Shown in pieces: positions 24,801 through 38,196 of a DNA stretch of 64,000 nucleotides. Each line of letters opens with the position of its first letter. Position 1 is the first letter of the stretch. The translations under genes and the position numbers were made by a program. The DNA is from Mycteria americana (Eukaryota; Chordata; Aves; Ciconiiformes; Ciconiidae), in assembly GCF_035582795.1 (NCBI RefSeq), contig NC_134366.1:27141661-27205660 (forward strand), written 5' to 3'. The notes beneath the pieces were generated by a model that searched no databases, was not told where the DNA came from, and saw only the letters and a program-made list of their open reading frames with translations.

Positions 24801-27800
24801 ATACATGTATTTGTAAGAAAACATATCCGATTTTTTGACTTGCATTGCGCCTGCACTTTGCAGACTGAATTCCCAGTGCTCCTTCCTCAAAGTATGAAGT
24901 GCTCTGTGCCCAGGCATCAGCCCTTCACTCACCTGCCCTGTGTAATTGCAGCTTTGCTGTGTAGTGTGGAGAGTGAGAACAATCTCTGCAGGCAGACTCC
25001 TGAACTCTTCACGGAGGAGGCTCTCCTCTTGGCTTTGCCTTGCTGCACCCAGGTAACAGCATTCCTGGCCATTGCGTAGGATCTCTTGGCAATGAAAACA
25101 CTTAAATAAGAAATAGTCACAACAGAGACTGTGATTGCCTCAGTCATAGCTTAGACGGACCCTGAAGGATAGCTATGAGCAGTCAAGGATGCTGTGATCC
25201 TCATATTTGGGAAGAGTACAGCAAATTCCGTAGTTTTCTGTTCTTACTGGCCATCAGTAAGAAATACAAGAAACCAAACAGTTAAGTTGAGAGGCAACAT
25301 GAATAACTCTGCTAAAGACGTTTGGATGCATAGAAGTGTTTTCCACATTCTTCAGAGATATTTCTAACTCTAAATAAAAACAGATCAACGCAAGCTTTGT
25401 CAACACCATTTTCATGCAGCCAAATTGTCTCTGGACAGCAGTGATGTTAGTGGGATTTGAAAGCTCTCAAGCCTGGCTTTTTGAGTAGGAAACAGGCTCC
25501 ATTTGGAGCCCACATGCTTTTAAAGGTAAATAAATTCAAACGTGTTAACTCCTGTATGTCCAGTTACAGTCAGATTGTCAGAAAAATTATGATCTTCCAA
25601 ATCCCTCTACATCTGACTAGCTCAGCGAGATTTTCTCAACTTTAGGCAGATTGGTTATGACTTCTGCATGGGCTGTGCATCACATAGTAAAGTAGTGTTG
25701 GTGCTCCTTTTATGACTCCCTGCCAAGCCTAAGAAAGAAATCTCATAACATACAGTACACTGCCCCACAGCACAGAGTTTATAGCTAGAAAAGCTGGAAA
25801 AGTTGTTTGTAATAGAAAGTTTCTTTCTCGTTTTGTGGAGCTGTAATTAGAGGAGCAAACACCATCTCGAGAGAGAGGAACGTGTGCTCATGTCACTCTC
25901 ACAGATCTGCAGTTAACCAGTGGCAGAGAAAACTCCTCGTAGCTCACAAGAATTTGACTTATGGCCCCAGCTGTTTCTTTTTGGCATAGTCACTCTAATC
26001 TGTGTTGTTTGGGCTGTGAGGGAACTGTTTTGCCTTTCCCTTTTTTCCCCATGGCCGTATAAGACCAAAACCATCACCAGGGAAGAAATAACAACCAACC
26101 ACCCCCCCCAAACCTCCTCTGAGGGCTGTGAGAACCTGAAACCAGAACCAAGTCAACAGGAAGACACAGTTCCTCCACTATCAATGTCTTCTTTCAATGT
26201 CAGAAAAAAAATAAAGCTATTAAGAACATGCTATTGACAAGGAGCTCAAGAGGTGAGGTGACCCTACTCATGTGCACAGTCTCAGGAAATCCTGACACTT
26301 TCAAACAACATTTTGATGGAGTCAGTTGTAGCAGAGAATTAGGAAGACAATGACAGTTTTCTGAAAGATAGAGATGAAGAAATGAAAAATCATGCCATAA
26401 GAAAAGATGTTCAAAGTCTGATTCTGGTATGAATTTTGCATTTTGAGTTCTGTGCAAAAATGCAACTAGAACACCTATATTCTACCACCATAGTCCACCA
26501 TGGCTCCTCTTTAATCCCAGTTTCTTCTTAGTACCAGTTGTAACATTGTATTTTGCTTATTGTGGTTTCCATCTTGGAAATTAGGGTTTAATATTTCAGC
26601 TGCTTCTAATTTGACCACACTGAAACTTGGCTTTACTATTTACTCAGATACATTTTCCAAGGAATCCAATGAGCTGTGTTTTTTGAAGTGCAATAAAAAT
26701 AGCAAACCTTTGTTGATTTCAGATATATTTTCCAAGGTGCTATATCCACCACAGTCTGGTTTTGAGAAAATAGAAATGTGCAGGCAAATTGCTCTTGGTC
26801 CTTGTCTGTTCTGGATCACTCACAGCTCACACACCAATGGTGGAGACGTATTCCAAACTCAAAGAAAGCTGATGGAGATTAGCTAGGAATTTTACTGCTG
26901 TGCTCTTGCCAGTGAAGGACAAAACAGCACTTTTAATGAGAAGTAGAATATCCCCAGTTAAATCAGCCTGAGAAAGGCAAAAGGATGGAGGCTTTCCAGC
27001 ATGAAGCAGTGGGAATTTTTCAAGGCTTTCATGACAGGGAAGAGTTTGGGCTTTGAGGAGAAATAGAAGGGCTATTTGGGGGCAGCGGGCAAGGGCTGTA
27101 GTCACAATAGAGGCATGGATCTGTTATGAATCCATCCTGCTATGGCAGATTATTTGGGGGGTTATTTTAAGTTTAGACTTGCAGAAGTATTCACTGCCTT
27201 GCTCCTACACCGTTAAGGATCAGAGTCTTGCTTTAGCGATTATTACTCTGACATAATGTTGATAACCTCTTTCATGCTGTGCCACATGGCACTGTGAAAA
27301 TGTGAGATGCTTTTCAGTGCCAATAAGAGTACAGATATTTGACTTACCAGAGCCAGTGGGACTATTTTCTAAGCTTGACCCCATCCTCAAATGAATTTGG
27401 GAAATTCATGGTACCAAAATACCTTCGAAGAGCTAGGCTTTCTCTGTTGCTGTAACATGTAAAAGACGTCATGCCCATTCTACATGTATCTGCCACACAG
27501 TCTGAACACAAACCGCCCCTTACCTATGATCTTGAAATCTGTATGAGCAAAAATGTTTCATAGGTTTTTTTGTTTTGGCATTACAAAATTCATTCATGCT
27601 TAAAAGCCATTTGTGAAAGTCAGTAATGTCTCACAGTAGAGAAGCACCTCAGAGCAATATCTGAAAACAGTAGAGAAACGTACAAAATTCTCTGTGAAGC
27701 AGAGCGGTTTTCAGTTTGGAAATGGAGAAATCATCTTTGGCTGGTGCTTTTAAACTGCATCCACACATGCAATTATTCTGTATTTCAAATCAGAACTACT

Positions 27801-27969
27801 AGCCACATGATGGAAAAATATTAGTAGGGATGAAGTCTATTTTAATGGGCAATATTATGAATGCTTTGCTACTGGGAGAAATAAAAAGCAACCCTCCAAA
27901 AGTCAGGTAAGTGTTTGAGGCTTGGAGGGGGGTTCCCCCATTGAAAATAACAAGTAATTATTTGTTATC

Positions 27970-29194
27970 ACATATTATTCTATGATGGAGTGACTACATC
28001 AGTGGACAAGGGAAGAGCTACGGATGTCATCTATCTGGACTTCTGTAAGGCCTTTGACAAAGTACCCACAACATGCTTCTCCCTAAATTGGAGAGATACG
28101 GATTTGATGGGTGGACTGTTCGGTGGATAAGGAATTGGTTGGACGGTCGCATCCAGAGGGTAGCGGTCAACCGTTCAGTGTCCAGATGGAGATCAGTGAT
28201 GAGTGGTGTCCCACAGGGATCCATACTGGGACCAGTTCTGTCTAATATTTTCATCGATGACATAGACAGTGGGATCGAGTGCACCCTCAGCAAGTCTGCA
28301 TGCGACGCCAAGCTGAGTGGAGCAGTTGACACGCCTGAGGGGTGGGATGCCACCCAGAGGGACCTGGACAAACTGGAGAAGTGGGCCTGTGTGAACCTCA
28401 TGAGGTTCAACAAGGCCAAGTGCAAAGTCCTGCACCTGGCTTAGGGCAACCCCCAGTATCAATACAGGCTGGGGGGTGGAGGGATTGAGAGCAGCCCTGC
28501 AGAGAAGGACTTGGGGGTACTGGTGGACAAAAAGATGGACATGAGCCGGCAATGTGTGCTTGCAGCCCAGAAAGCCAACCGTATCCTGGGCTGCATCAAA
28601 AGAAGGGTGGCCAGCAGGTCAAGGGAGGTGATTCTGCTCCTCTATGCTGCTCTGGTGAGACCCCACCTGGAGTACTGCATCCAGCTCTGGAGCCCTCAGC
28701 ACAGGAATACATGGACCTGTTGGAGCGGGTCCAGAGGAGGGCCACAAAAATGATCAGGGGGGTGGAACACCTCTCCTATGAAGAAAGGCTGAGAGAGTTG
28801 GGGTTGTTCAGCCTGGAGAAGAGAAGGCTCCAGGGAGACCTTATTGCAGCCTTTCAATACTTAAAGGGGGCTTATAAGAAAGATGGGGACACTTTTTAGC
28901 AGGGCCTGTTGCAATAGGACAAGGGGTAGTGGTTTTAAACTAAAAGATAGTAGATTTAGACTAGATAGAAGGAAGAAATTTTTTACAATGAGGGTGGTGA
29001 ACACTGGCACAGGTTGCTGAGAGAGGTGGTAGATGTCCCATCCCTGGAGATATTCAAGGCCAGGTTGGACAGGACTCTGAGCAACCTGATCTAGTTGAAG
29101 ATGTCCCTGCTTGTTCCAGGGGCGGGTTGGACTAGATGACGTTTAAAGGTCTGTTCCAACCCAAACTATTCTATGATTCTATGATTCTATGATT
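27970..29194 (+). mobile_element. CR1 LINE, 5'-truncated, inactive
   Basis: The element holds the later part of the CR1 reverse transcriptase, the ORF2 C-terminal region and the CR1 3' end, finishing with three ATTCTATG units and ATT (29168-29194). The 8-bp 3' terminal repeat is diagnostic of avian CR1. The 5' boundary is approximate: clear CR1 coding sequence begins with FYDGV at 27978. CR1 copies are usually truncated at the 5' end by incomplete reverse transcription, which explains the absence of ORF1 and the endonuclease domain. Stops and frameshifts show that it no longer encodes a working protein. Confidence 0.95.
27978..29094 (+). pseudogene. CR1 ORF2 reverse-transcriptase remnant
   Basis: Three reading frames carry consecutive pieces of one CR1 ORF2. 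The first (27978 to about 28065) has [15 protein letters not shown] one-base loss near 28063-28070 shifts the frame to [20 protein letters not shown], then [20 protein letters not shown], ending at a TAG at 28441-28443. The same frame resumes after the stop with [19 protein letters not shown] second shift near 28710 moves to [17 protein letters not shown] and [20 protein letters not shown], ending at a TAG at about 28897. Further breaks precede the end at 29092-29094 (FKARLDRTLSNLI). The catalytic FADD box is ruined: codons 28295-28309 read S-A-C-D-A, so the first aspartate is cysteine. This is a dead copy. Confidence 0.93.
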
Positions 29195-30231
29195 ATCAAA
29201 GAAAACAGTTAGGTCCATCTCTACCTGTTCTGAGTTTGTTTGTCTAATGTCCTTAAAATACCTCCCAGGACAGACACTCAGGACCCTCTGTGGCCATCTG
29301 TCCCCCAGATGAGGGAAGACTTTGTAATTCTAAGGCAGCAATGTGTAACTGCTAATTGAAACCCATTAGTCTTGTCATTTGTCCAAAGAAGATGAAAAAA
29401 CAGTTTTTTCCCTTTTTCTTTGTAGATAGGTACAGAAGGCTTTCTTTTAGGTGCAGAAGGCTTCATTAAATGAGCGCAAGATATACCTGATGCCAAAAAA
29501 TCATTTATCTTAGAGGTACATTTACCAGCCCAATGGGCTGATGGGTAGCAATGCTCCAGCCTCTCCTGAGCAGCTTTATAATTCACTGAGCAGAACAGCA
29601 AATGCACCTGTATTCGGCAGGGGCCACTGAAAGATTTTGTCCCATGGCTGAATGAAAATATTCTTCGGCTACATTTGACCACCACTGTATCCCATGCTTG
29701 TCTAACTGCCTAATGTTATTTGTGTATATTGCTCACTGGTGATGTTTCATCTAATGCAAAACATTTCTCTAGTAATATAAGTTGTTCTGAGCCAGGATGT
29801 ATTTTTCTCTTCCAATGTCTTCCTATGCTAGCTGACTTCTGCAGCTCAGCTGCGTTGCTTCAGAAGCAGCTCTCTCTTGGCAGATTGACAAACACCTCTG
29901 CCAAAATGAATTTTGCTGAAGAGCTGGTATTTTTGAATGTTACAGAACCAATCTGGGAAAGGGCTTTGTCTTTCTGAGGACTGCTGACACTCGCAGACAG
30001 TGTATGGATGCTTTGCCTATGTCTATTTGGCCCTTGTGCCAACAGAGGTGTGCTCATCGGGTCATTGTGACACGAAGGAGATTTTAACTTTCTTGCTGAT
30101 TTTGTCACTGGTAGTACCCACAGTGATTTTCAGTGTTGTCTTGTTGCCCAGAAAGAGGCAGTTTTATAGCAGAAGCTGCGAAAATTATCATCAAAATGTT
30201 GCTAGCAAAGCACGCAAATAATACTGTACGT

Positions 30232-30323
30232 ATTGCATGCATTTGATATGCTCATGATATGCATGCATGTGCATACCATGCATAATATGCATATGATATG
30301 CATGCATTTGTTTTTTTTTTTTT
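30232..30323. repeat. ATGCAT-rich cluster followed by poly-T
   Basis: From 30232 to 30310 the words GCATGC, ATGCAT and GATATG recur about ten times in an irregular, largely alternating purine-pyrimidine pattern, followed by about 14 T at 30310-30323. It is a cryptic simple repeat of degenerate units. Confidence 0.75.
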
Positions 30324-32628
30324 AATATATTTATATGTAGATGGGCCTAATTCATGGAGAAGGGTTCAGCTCTCCCAACTACATGAGACATCTAAAAAAT
30401 ATGTGCAATTTAGCCAGGCCTTTCTGCACACCAGCCCCGCCTCAGCCTCGTAGCTGCCTTTTAGCAAACTGGTGCTGGAGTGCTACATAAAGTGCAGGAG
30501 CTGCATCCCCTCCCTGCCCAGCACCGCTTGAAATTGAATCACTTGCACCCCAATTGGACGATTGTGACTATAGGTGTAGAGTCTATTTTGTATTATATGT
30601 ATTTTGTATTATATAGAGGTATTTTGTATTCTATGTGTATGTTCAAACATATGCCTGTGTGTAGTCTCTGCATCACAGCATGCTAGAGGGTTCCCTAAGA
30701 CATGGCTTTCAGAAACAACTGTTGAATATTTTTGCTTCTAATACTTCAGAATGTTTTAAATATTTTGAAAAATTCACTAACTAGAGGGAAGAACTTAACT
30801 AGCTCATGGCTGAGCACTATTGTGAAGAAAGAGATTTTGGTACAAAATTTCCATCACAGGGCGGAAAGCCAAGTAGTTACTCAGGAATAGGTGGTTTGCG
30901 AGGAGGAAGGGACAGCTTTTCCCCACTGACTTGAGGGAAATTTGGTCAGGACTTAGAGACAGTTTTAGATGTGTCTAGAATAAAATTATCTGACAGGTTG
31001 GGAGTTTTTACCAATGAAAACATGCTTGGAGGAAAAATCTAAATTTTGAGTGTAGGAGCCTAAATCTGTCAGTGGTCGTTTCAATGGACTCAGTGAGGCT
31101 AGCACTTTGTTTGCAATCACGTATCTCAGGACCACAATGTAAGTCTGTGGCAGGGACATGACCCAAGCGTAGGTCTGCTGAGTCCATGCAGTCCAGTGTG
31201 TTAACCACAGGTTTTTGCTTGATTTTAATAGATATTTCTGTGACCTTTAATGCTATTGTGCTAATAGTTCGTAGCTGGGTTTGTCAGAGACTTTAAGAAA
31301 GTTCTTTATGGGGTGAGGGTTATTCAACTGTTTAAGAACTAGTTGTTTGGTATTCATTTATATCTGATTAACTTAAGAGAAGAAGACATTCCAACATTTT
31401 TTAAATGAGTCTGGCTTTTCTTTAATTGCAAAAATAGAAGCCTCTCACAAAGCCAAAATTTCCGGAATGCTCAGTTCTACACCAAAGAAATTGCATGTAA
31501 AACAATCCCGTGCAACACGTAAAATAAACCAAGAAAGGGCAATTGACTGGCACCCAGCACAGCATGGACCCCACAAGGTATCACCTGATCCGAGGGCTAG
31601 AGCAGACCAGGCTTTCCAGGGTATCTATCGGAAACCCTTCTCCAGGACTCCATCCTTCTGCATCTGCTGCGATAAGGAATATCAGAGCAAGGTTTAACTT
31701 CTGTGCTGTTTCCTCCAGCACTGCTCTCTGAGCAATCTCCCCAGTTCTTTGGGGGAATGACCTGAAGAGACAACAGCAGCCCCACACGTTTGCAGCCCCT
31801 GTGGGGGACGTGGGTGTTGCAGGGGCAGTACCAAGCATCCCCTCTCTGCTCCGTCCATAGCCATTAAAGTTGATAAAACAGGAGCTGTAAAGGGTGAAAT
31901 CCTAGTTTCTACAGAACTCAAGTAGCTGATGCTTTTGATTTCAGTAAGGTCGAGACTTCACTCACATCAGTCAGTATTTCTTTGTAAGAAGGTTTTCTAT
32001 GTTGTGGGTTATTTACAGCAAGGTTCAGCTTATGCACACAATGCAACAGAACAATTGGTTTACAATCAGAAATATACATCTCCTGGTGCAGAAAATCATC
32101 AGGGCATTTTTATGGCATAAAAACATATTATGCAGTAAAATGCTAAAGTAGACAATGCATTTCCTGGCTTATATAAATACAAAGGGATAATTCAATTAGA
32201 ACTGTGTTTTCGTTCATGTCAGTCATAAAGAATGAAATTGTGGCTTATAGACTGTCCCTTAGATTTGCCAACATGGGAAGTCTTGCTACGTTTTCAAGCA
32301 TTTTCAATTTTGTGAACTATGCATTGCAAACATAATCCAATAAAAATTGGTGGCATAAACATTTCCTGTCACGAACATACAGTAATATTTTATCTAGAGA
32401 TGAATCAAAAAAAAAAAAAGGAAAACCTTTTATATACACAGGGAATCATTTAAAATATGTCCAGATCTTACTGTATATGTTTTGATTCCTGAAGTTCTAT
32501 TGCTAATGTACAAAGATTGTATATGCTAAGCATAAAATGTATTTATTCTGTTTCTTTGTCCTGATTGAATTCATTTCTTTTGCTTAAAAGTGCATTATTT
32601 GTAACTGATGCACCAGCCTGCACTCAAG

Positions 32629-32676
32629 ACTTGTGTAATGTAATACATGTAATGTATTACTTGTGTAATGTAATAC
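32629..32676. repeat. 18-bp direct repeat with internal hairpin
   Basis: ACTTGTGTAATGTAATAC occurs at 32629-32646 and 32659-32676 (period 30). Between them, GTAATACAT (32640-32648), loop GTA and ATGTATTAC (32652-32660) form a perfect 9-bp inverted repeat. It looks like a small duplication around a palindromic core. Confidence 0.85.
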
Positions 32677-33569
32677 AAAAGGCTGAAAAGCAGAGACCTT
32701 TGTTCACGATATCCTGATCCATACAAAAAATTGTTACCAAGTTACTCCTACATGGACTATAGCTAGAAAGGAGAAACGTGCTCTGGTTCTTTTTGGGCAT
32801 TTTCCCAAATTTGACAAGTCATGACAAACTGTTCATCATGTATGTGGCAGTACCTGTGTGGGTGATGGCACATCTAGAGTCACCTGTTATCCTTCCACAT
32901 CCTTACTAACTCTGACTTCCCGAGGAGTCTGTCGTCAAGGAGAAATTTTACAGCAGAGGAATAAAATGAAAAATCCTTGCACTCCCTCCTTTCGAAAATG
33001 AAGGCTGCAGTATGGATTGTATCTACTTTGTGTTGGACATATTAGTACCATAATTCTTGTGAAGGCTCTGAATCGCTGCCAGTTCAAAGCTACAGCCTCT
33101 GCCAGAGGGGCACCTCCCTTCGGCTGCTGGAGAGCCAGTTGTGAGCGTGAGGGCTAAGTCCTTGGGAGTTAAATATTTGCTATATACCCAAAGACGATAA
33201 AAGAGCTCGTAAAATAAAAAAGCCTGTAGTACAATACAATTCAATAAGCAAAACCTTTTCTTCAGCTATTTCCCGTTCCTTTGTTGTGGGCCTGAACTTG
33301 ATAGACCTGCCCACACAATCTGCAGCAAGCAGAATATGAGCTCTGACCATTTGTAGAGCAACACTCATTATAGGCAGCTATTCTATATAACTTTCATCCC
33401 TGTGGAAGCCAATACTGGTGATGCTGTCTCTAAACCAGAGATATGTCCTCTTTCTTCATGGAACTTATTTCACAGATTGTTTAAATTGCACAGAACTCCC
33501 TCCCGGGCCCTTCTCAGAAGGAATGTTAGTTGTGATGGTATTTATTCATAAAGGGTTTATTCATTAAAA

Positions 33570-33606
33570 ATGTGTGTGTGCACTCACACACACACACACA
33601 CACACT
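33570..33606. repeat. (TG)n/(CA)n microsatellite with mirror switch
   Basis: A short (TG)5 run at about 33571-33580 is followed, after CACT, by a longer (CA)n run to 33606. The TG and CA arms are complementary, so the array can also fold into a hairpin. Confidence 0.9.
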
Positions 33607-34407
33607 GGGAGAAGTTCATCCCCTGCAGCGGTTATTGGAAAGAGCCGTACATCTCCCTGCATACCAGTTGCCTCCCAGAAGCACGTATCCGTGCAGCATA
33701 CTGGTCATCAGCCTTGTGCTGCCATCTGCATTGAGTTACGTTGGCCTTGCTTGTTCGAAACTAAAGAAATATTAGTCTATATGTAGCATAATACTGATGA
33801 ATTGGGATCTTTCATGTTAAATATGAAGGTGAGACTGTATTTCACCAAGTGTGTTCAATGTTTGCTAGATATTAGATAACCTCTAAAATCAGAGAGGGGG
33901 AAATCCTGCCCTTAGCCACACTGTTGAAGTCAGTGAGAATTACTGCTGCGTTACACAAGGTACAGTGAAATAAGAGGTTTTCCATACCAAGGAGCTGTCT
34001 GGTCTCAGGTCAGTCTTCTCCACACTAGTGGGTCTTATGCTGGTGGTAGAAATGAGGTTACCTGTTGGAGAGCAGACATACAGCTGGGAAAGAGGTTATT
34101 TCTGCTCGCCTCCTGATCAGCCCCTTTCATCGGCTCAGCGTTGTTTTAGCAAGCTGAGAAATGCAGTGTAGCCAATGTCTCTCAGCCCAGTCATTCCCAT
34201 CATGAACCCATCTGGTGCGGGAACGGGCAGATGGGTGACCCTGGTTGCCTGTGCTCTATATGGGGTCCCCAGAAAGCATTAAGGTAGTTAAGAGAAGGTA
34301 CACATCTTCTCTGCCCCCCAGTCTGTCCCACTCGTAACTTATGCTTTGTGCATTTTGGGGGGGCTATGGGTCACTCTCTACCTGAACACAGTTTTTATAA
34401 AAATTCA

Positions 34408-34460
34408 TTGTATATATATCCATATATATCATTTTTATATATATATATGTATGTATGCTA
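34408..34460. repeat. (TA)n-type microsatellite
   Basis: TATATATAT tracts at about 34410-34419 and 34436-34449, broken by CC and ATTTTT, then ATGTATGTATG. Ordinary AT dinucleotide repeat. Confidence 0.85.
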
Positions 34461-37400
34461 CCTAGAATTTCCAGATGTTTTCTTTTCTGTGCCTTTTATC
34501 TAACATTCAACTTCTCAAGAGCTTTTAGATGTTGGTTTTTTTAGATATCAGGATTACATTCTGTCAAAAAGAGAAAGGTAATGTTATTCTGCTTCTAAAG
34601 ATATTTGATCTGTGTGCTCAGACTTTTATCCCTAATTTAGTTTTAAATCTGCATCTACCATTTCCATAATTCCACTATTGTTTTTTTTTAAAAACAATGT
34701 GGGCCAAGCACCTGAATTCTATGAACTGGTTTGGAATAAAATGCACACTTTCCAGTCCAGTTTGTGGCGAGTACACCTTGGATCAACAGCAAGTCAACAT
34801 AAAGTGCAAACTGTAAAGGAGAAACGCTCCTCCTGAAGACGTGTAGCATGCACAGATTGGGGAGTAAACACTTCTTGTGGTTGCGATACTGAGGTGGAGA
34901 GAAATGCAGGGCAGATGAGGGAAGGAGCTGTATCCCCTTGACCATATGTATGCAAACTAACATCACCAGCACTTGGGAATGAAGGAGTTGCACCTAGTCA
35001 CACTGCTGCACATCAGACACTACACAAAGTAACCTCCTGCGGTCACTTCTCAAAGTTGCGTTTGCTCATAGTGAGAGAAAACGAACCAGATTCTTAAAAT
35101 CAGTATCTGTAGACATCTGATGTCCTTTAAAAATTGACTGAAGATGTTTTTTTTTCTTCTTTTAAAGATAGGCTTGTGAGAGCCTGAAATCAGATTACGA
35201 AGAAAATCTCAAATGGCATATAATGAGAGTTAAGTACCTTCCTGCCCCAGCAGAGCACAGTCCCCATCTCTGCTGCTGTAAATTCACAGAAAATAAGTCT
35301 TGACAGGAGTTTTACAAGTCATCCTAATGGTCCATCTGCCAAGGCAGATGAACGAGGCCTAAACCATCCCTAACACTGTCTGCCAATTTGTGTTTCATGA
35401 GACTCACAAACAGCACCCTGGTTAGTCATCTCACCGTGATGCTTTCTTTTTCTGCAGCAGTGTCAGATGCTTAGTAATGATAACCTCTTCCCACTTAATT
35501 TTACTAGTTAAAACAGCTGTCCTTTATTAGGCTGAGAGGAACACACTGATCTATACTTGAGACGCTGAGAAATAGTTTATTTTATTTTCTTGATGATGCT
35601 CTGAGTACTGAATAAAGGGGTGCTTAAATATAGATTTGTGATTCATCTGGAAGTGCCTGCAAAATTCTGTGCTTGCACAGAAACATCTGCAGGTCAGGGA
35701 AAGGATACTTTGAAATCAAACCTTAAGGGTACCTTAATTACTACAGCTGCCACAGAACTACAGCTACCAAAGCAGAATAACTCCGGCACCATCCTAAGTC
35801 TCAGGGCTGGCCAGGAACTTAAACTTCACTAGATAGTCGACTAAGGAGCTGATCATGTTCTTCCTCCCGAGGTGGTATTTCAGGCTGGAGGTCTGACTTT
35901 CCCTCACTGCTGGCCGATGACATTTGCTATGTAGGACTCACACTTTCATTTTGCCAAGTCCCTCTGAAGCGGGTGTTCCTGGAGCAAGTACGATGGTACG
36001 TTGCAATGACCCAGCTGCCCCAGGAACTCAAAACTCCCAGTTTGGCACTAACATTAGCTGCAGTCTCCTTTTTTTGTTGTGCTTTTTTTTCTTTTTTTTT
36101 CACCCATGTGGCTAGCACTGGGTCCAAATTGCACGTGGTTGGGCTTGGGTCTTCTATGCTGCCAGAGGGCAAAGAGGGCAAGCTCACACACTGCAGAGTC
36201 CCTTGGCTTGGGATCGACTACTGTTTCAATGCAAACGACTTTTAGGTTACAAATGCTCGTGTTTTTGAGCAGTAATCAAATAACTGCGTATATTTAGCTT
36301 CATGAAGACATATCTGACTTTTAAAATTCCAAGCACTGTAAATGCAGATACCTTCACATTGTTAGTGTTTAGGATTTGGATCTTCGAAAAACAGCTCAGA
36401 TTTTGTTTATTAAGGTTGGCAAAGGATGGAGGAGAAAAGAGGACAGAAATTCACCACATTTGCGTGGTTGGTTTTATCCCAAAACAAAGTTATGTTGCTA
36501 CATTATAAACACATAAGCACTTAGTAATGGCAATACTGGCAGACTTTTGATTAAGGTAGCATTATTGCTAAGAATTTTAATACAGAGAAAATTGGCTGTT
36601 CTACCTTTGTTGCTGTTTTATTTCAGATAAAACATATTTATTAAGTAAATCAAATAAAAAACAAGTCTTACTTTCGGCATCCCATGCCACAACAAGTCTT
36701 TTAATTTGTGCTGTGTTTCTGTACCCAGTAAAGAATAACAGCCAGCATCTTCCTGATAGATTTAGTTGCTCAAACAAAGCAACCACACAAACCCTTCTGC
36801 CCGAGCAAATGTTCACTAAACTGGGTTTTCATGTGTTGGGTGTGGTGTTTGAGAGGAAACAGATACTGCAGAGGGGGTTAATGTAAGGTTGGTTTCCTCT
36901 CAAAATACACCTTGAATCCACTGATTCAAGTGTCAGCTGCTTTCCTACTTTTTGATACACTGATATATTAATTATGCATTTCTGCTGTTCCTCTGAAATG
37001 TATTAGAGACAAAACACCCTACTGCCAAGACATTGTAATTACTGAGGTCATATCAGCATTCTCAATGTTACTGTCACTAGTGTATTGTACTATTTATAAA
37101 GCAGAGAAGTGAAATTTACCTTATGTGTGCAATGACAACATTTCAAACCATCTTGAGAAGAAGAAAAATAGCATTTTCCATCAGGAAATATTCTGATTAG
37201 AAATTACTCAGTAAGTACCTCTAAAACACAGCCTTTCCTGCAAAGCCCAAGGGTGATGCCAACCCTAAACTCGGTATGTATGTTAGACCAAATTTTTAGT
37301 GGCTGCAAACCATCATCCCTCCACTGAAACCAGAGCTGCCATGAAGATCAATGTAACCACACAGCGTTTCCACCACCTGAAGCTCAAACCAAGATCCTAA

Positions 37401-38133
37401 ACCCCAGATCCTGAATTTGGCTTTTCAGAGCATGCTACTGAACAGAGCAAGAAAATATCATTAGTGAAGAAAGAAAACAACCACTATAATGGCAAAGCAT
37501 TTCCATTTTGTACATCCACATGAACATAACAGACTGTGAAACAACTTGCACTTACATGTTGTAAACATGTACATTATTAAAACCAACGCGTTCATTATTA
37601 AACTCTCTATGCTATGCACCCTTCTTTTACAATCAGCTCATTTGTGTCTTTAGAAACTAGGAATGCCTTCTGGAGCACTCCTGAGAAGTGCATTGTGCCC
37701 CAAAGCTATTCAGAAATACAGCATTCATAGCAGAGCCACTTTATTGTCTTTAATGACTAAATCCTCCACTTCCCATTGTTCGCTGGTAAAAGTAGAAATA
37801 GCAATACGCGGAATACTGTCGTCTGAAAAAATAAGCGCCTTCATATTCCTTTAAGTCTGAAAAATAGGTATGTGGCTTGAACAAATACACACGATCATAT
37901 TTTCTTGTAAATGTTCCACTGGATTAACCATGCGATGATCTGCACCGTTGGTGGACAGTTAGTTCTTGTTCCCCAGCTCCTCTCTCTTGTTCTACGGCCG
38001 CAGCACCGTCAGCTCACTCCTCACACTGGGGAGGAAGCTTCGGTGGTGCACAGTGGCTGTGTGCGTCTGCTGGTGGCACAAACAGAGCAAACCCCTGCCC
38101 TGCAAGGCATTGCCTCACGTACGGAGAGTGGGA

Positions 38134-38196
38134 ATTCACGCCTAGCCCTCACGAACTCTAGTAGTGCTGGGATTCACGCCTAGCCCTCACGAACTC
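38134..38196. repeat. 25-bp exact duplication, period 38
   Basis: A 25-bp unit that starts ATTCACGCCTAGCCCTCACG is present at 38134-38158 and, identical, at 38172-38196. The 13 bases between the copies are not part of a third copy. Exact identity indicates a recent local event. Confidence 0.88.

Larger units (their letters stand above)
18461..27969. other. Gene-free intergenic DNA
   Basis: About 9.5 kb without a recognisable exon. The 164-codon plus-strand frame at 18914-19408 has no known domain and lies in a GC-richer patch. CpG-dense stretches occur around 20030-20190 and 20530-20640. An AT-only block lies at 21617-21801. Nothing else stands out. Confidence 0.6.
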
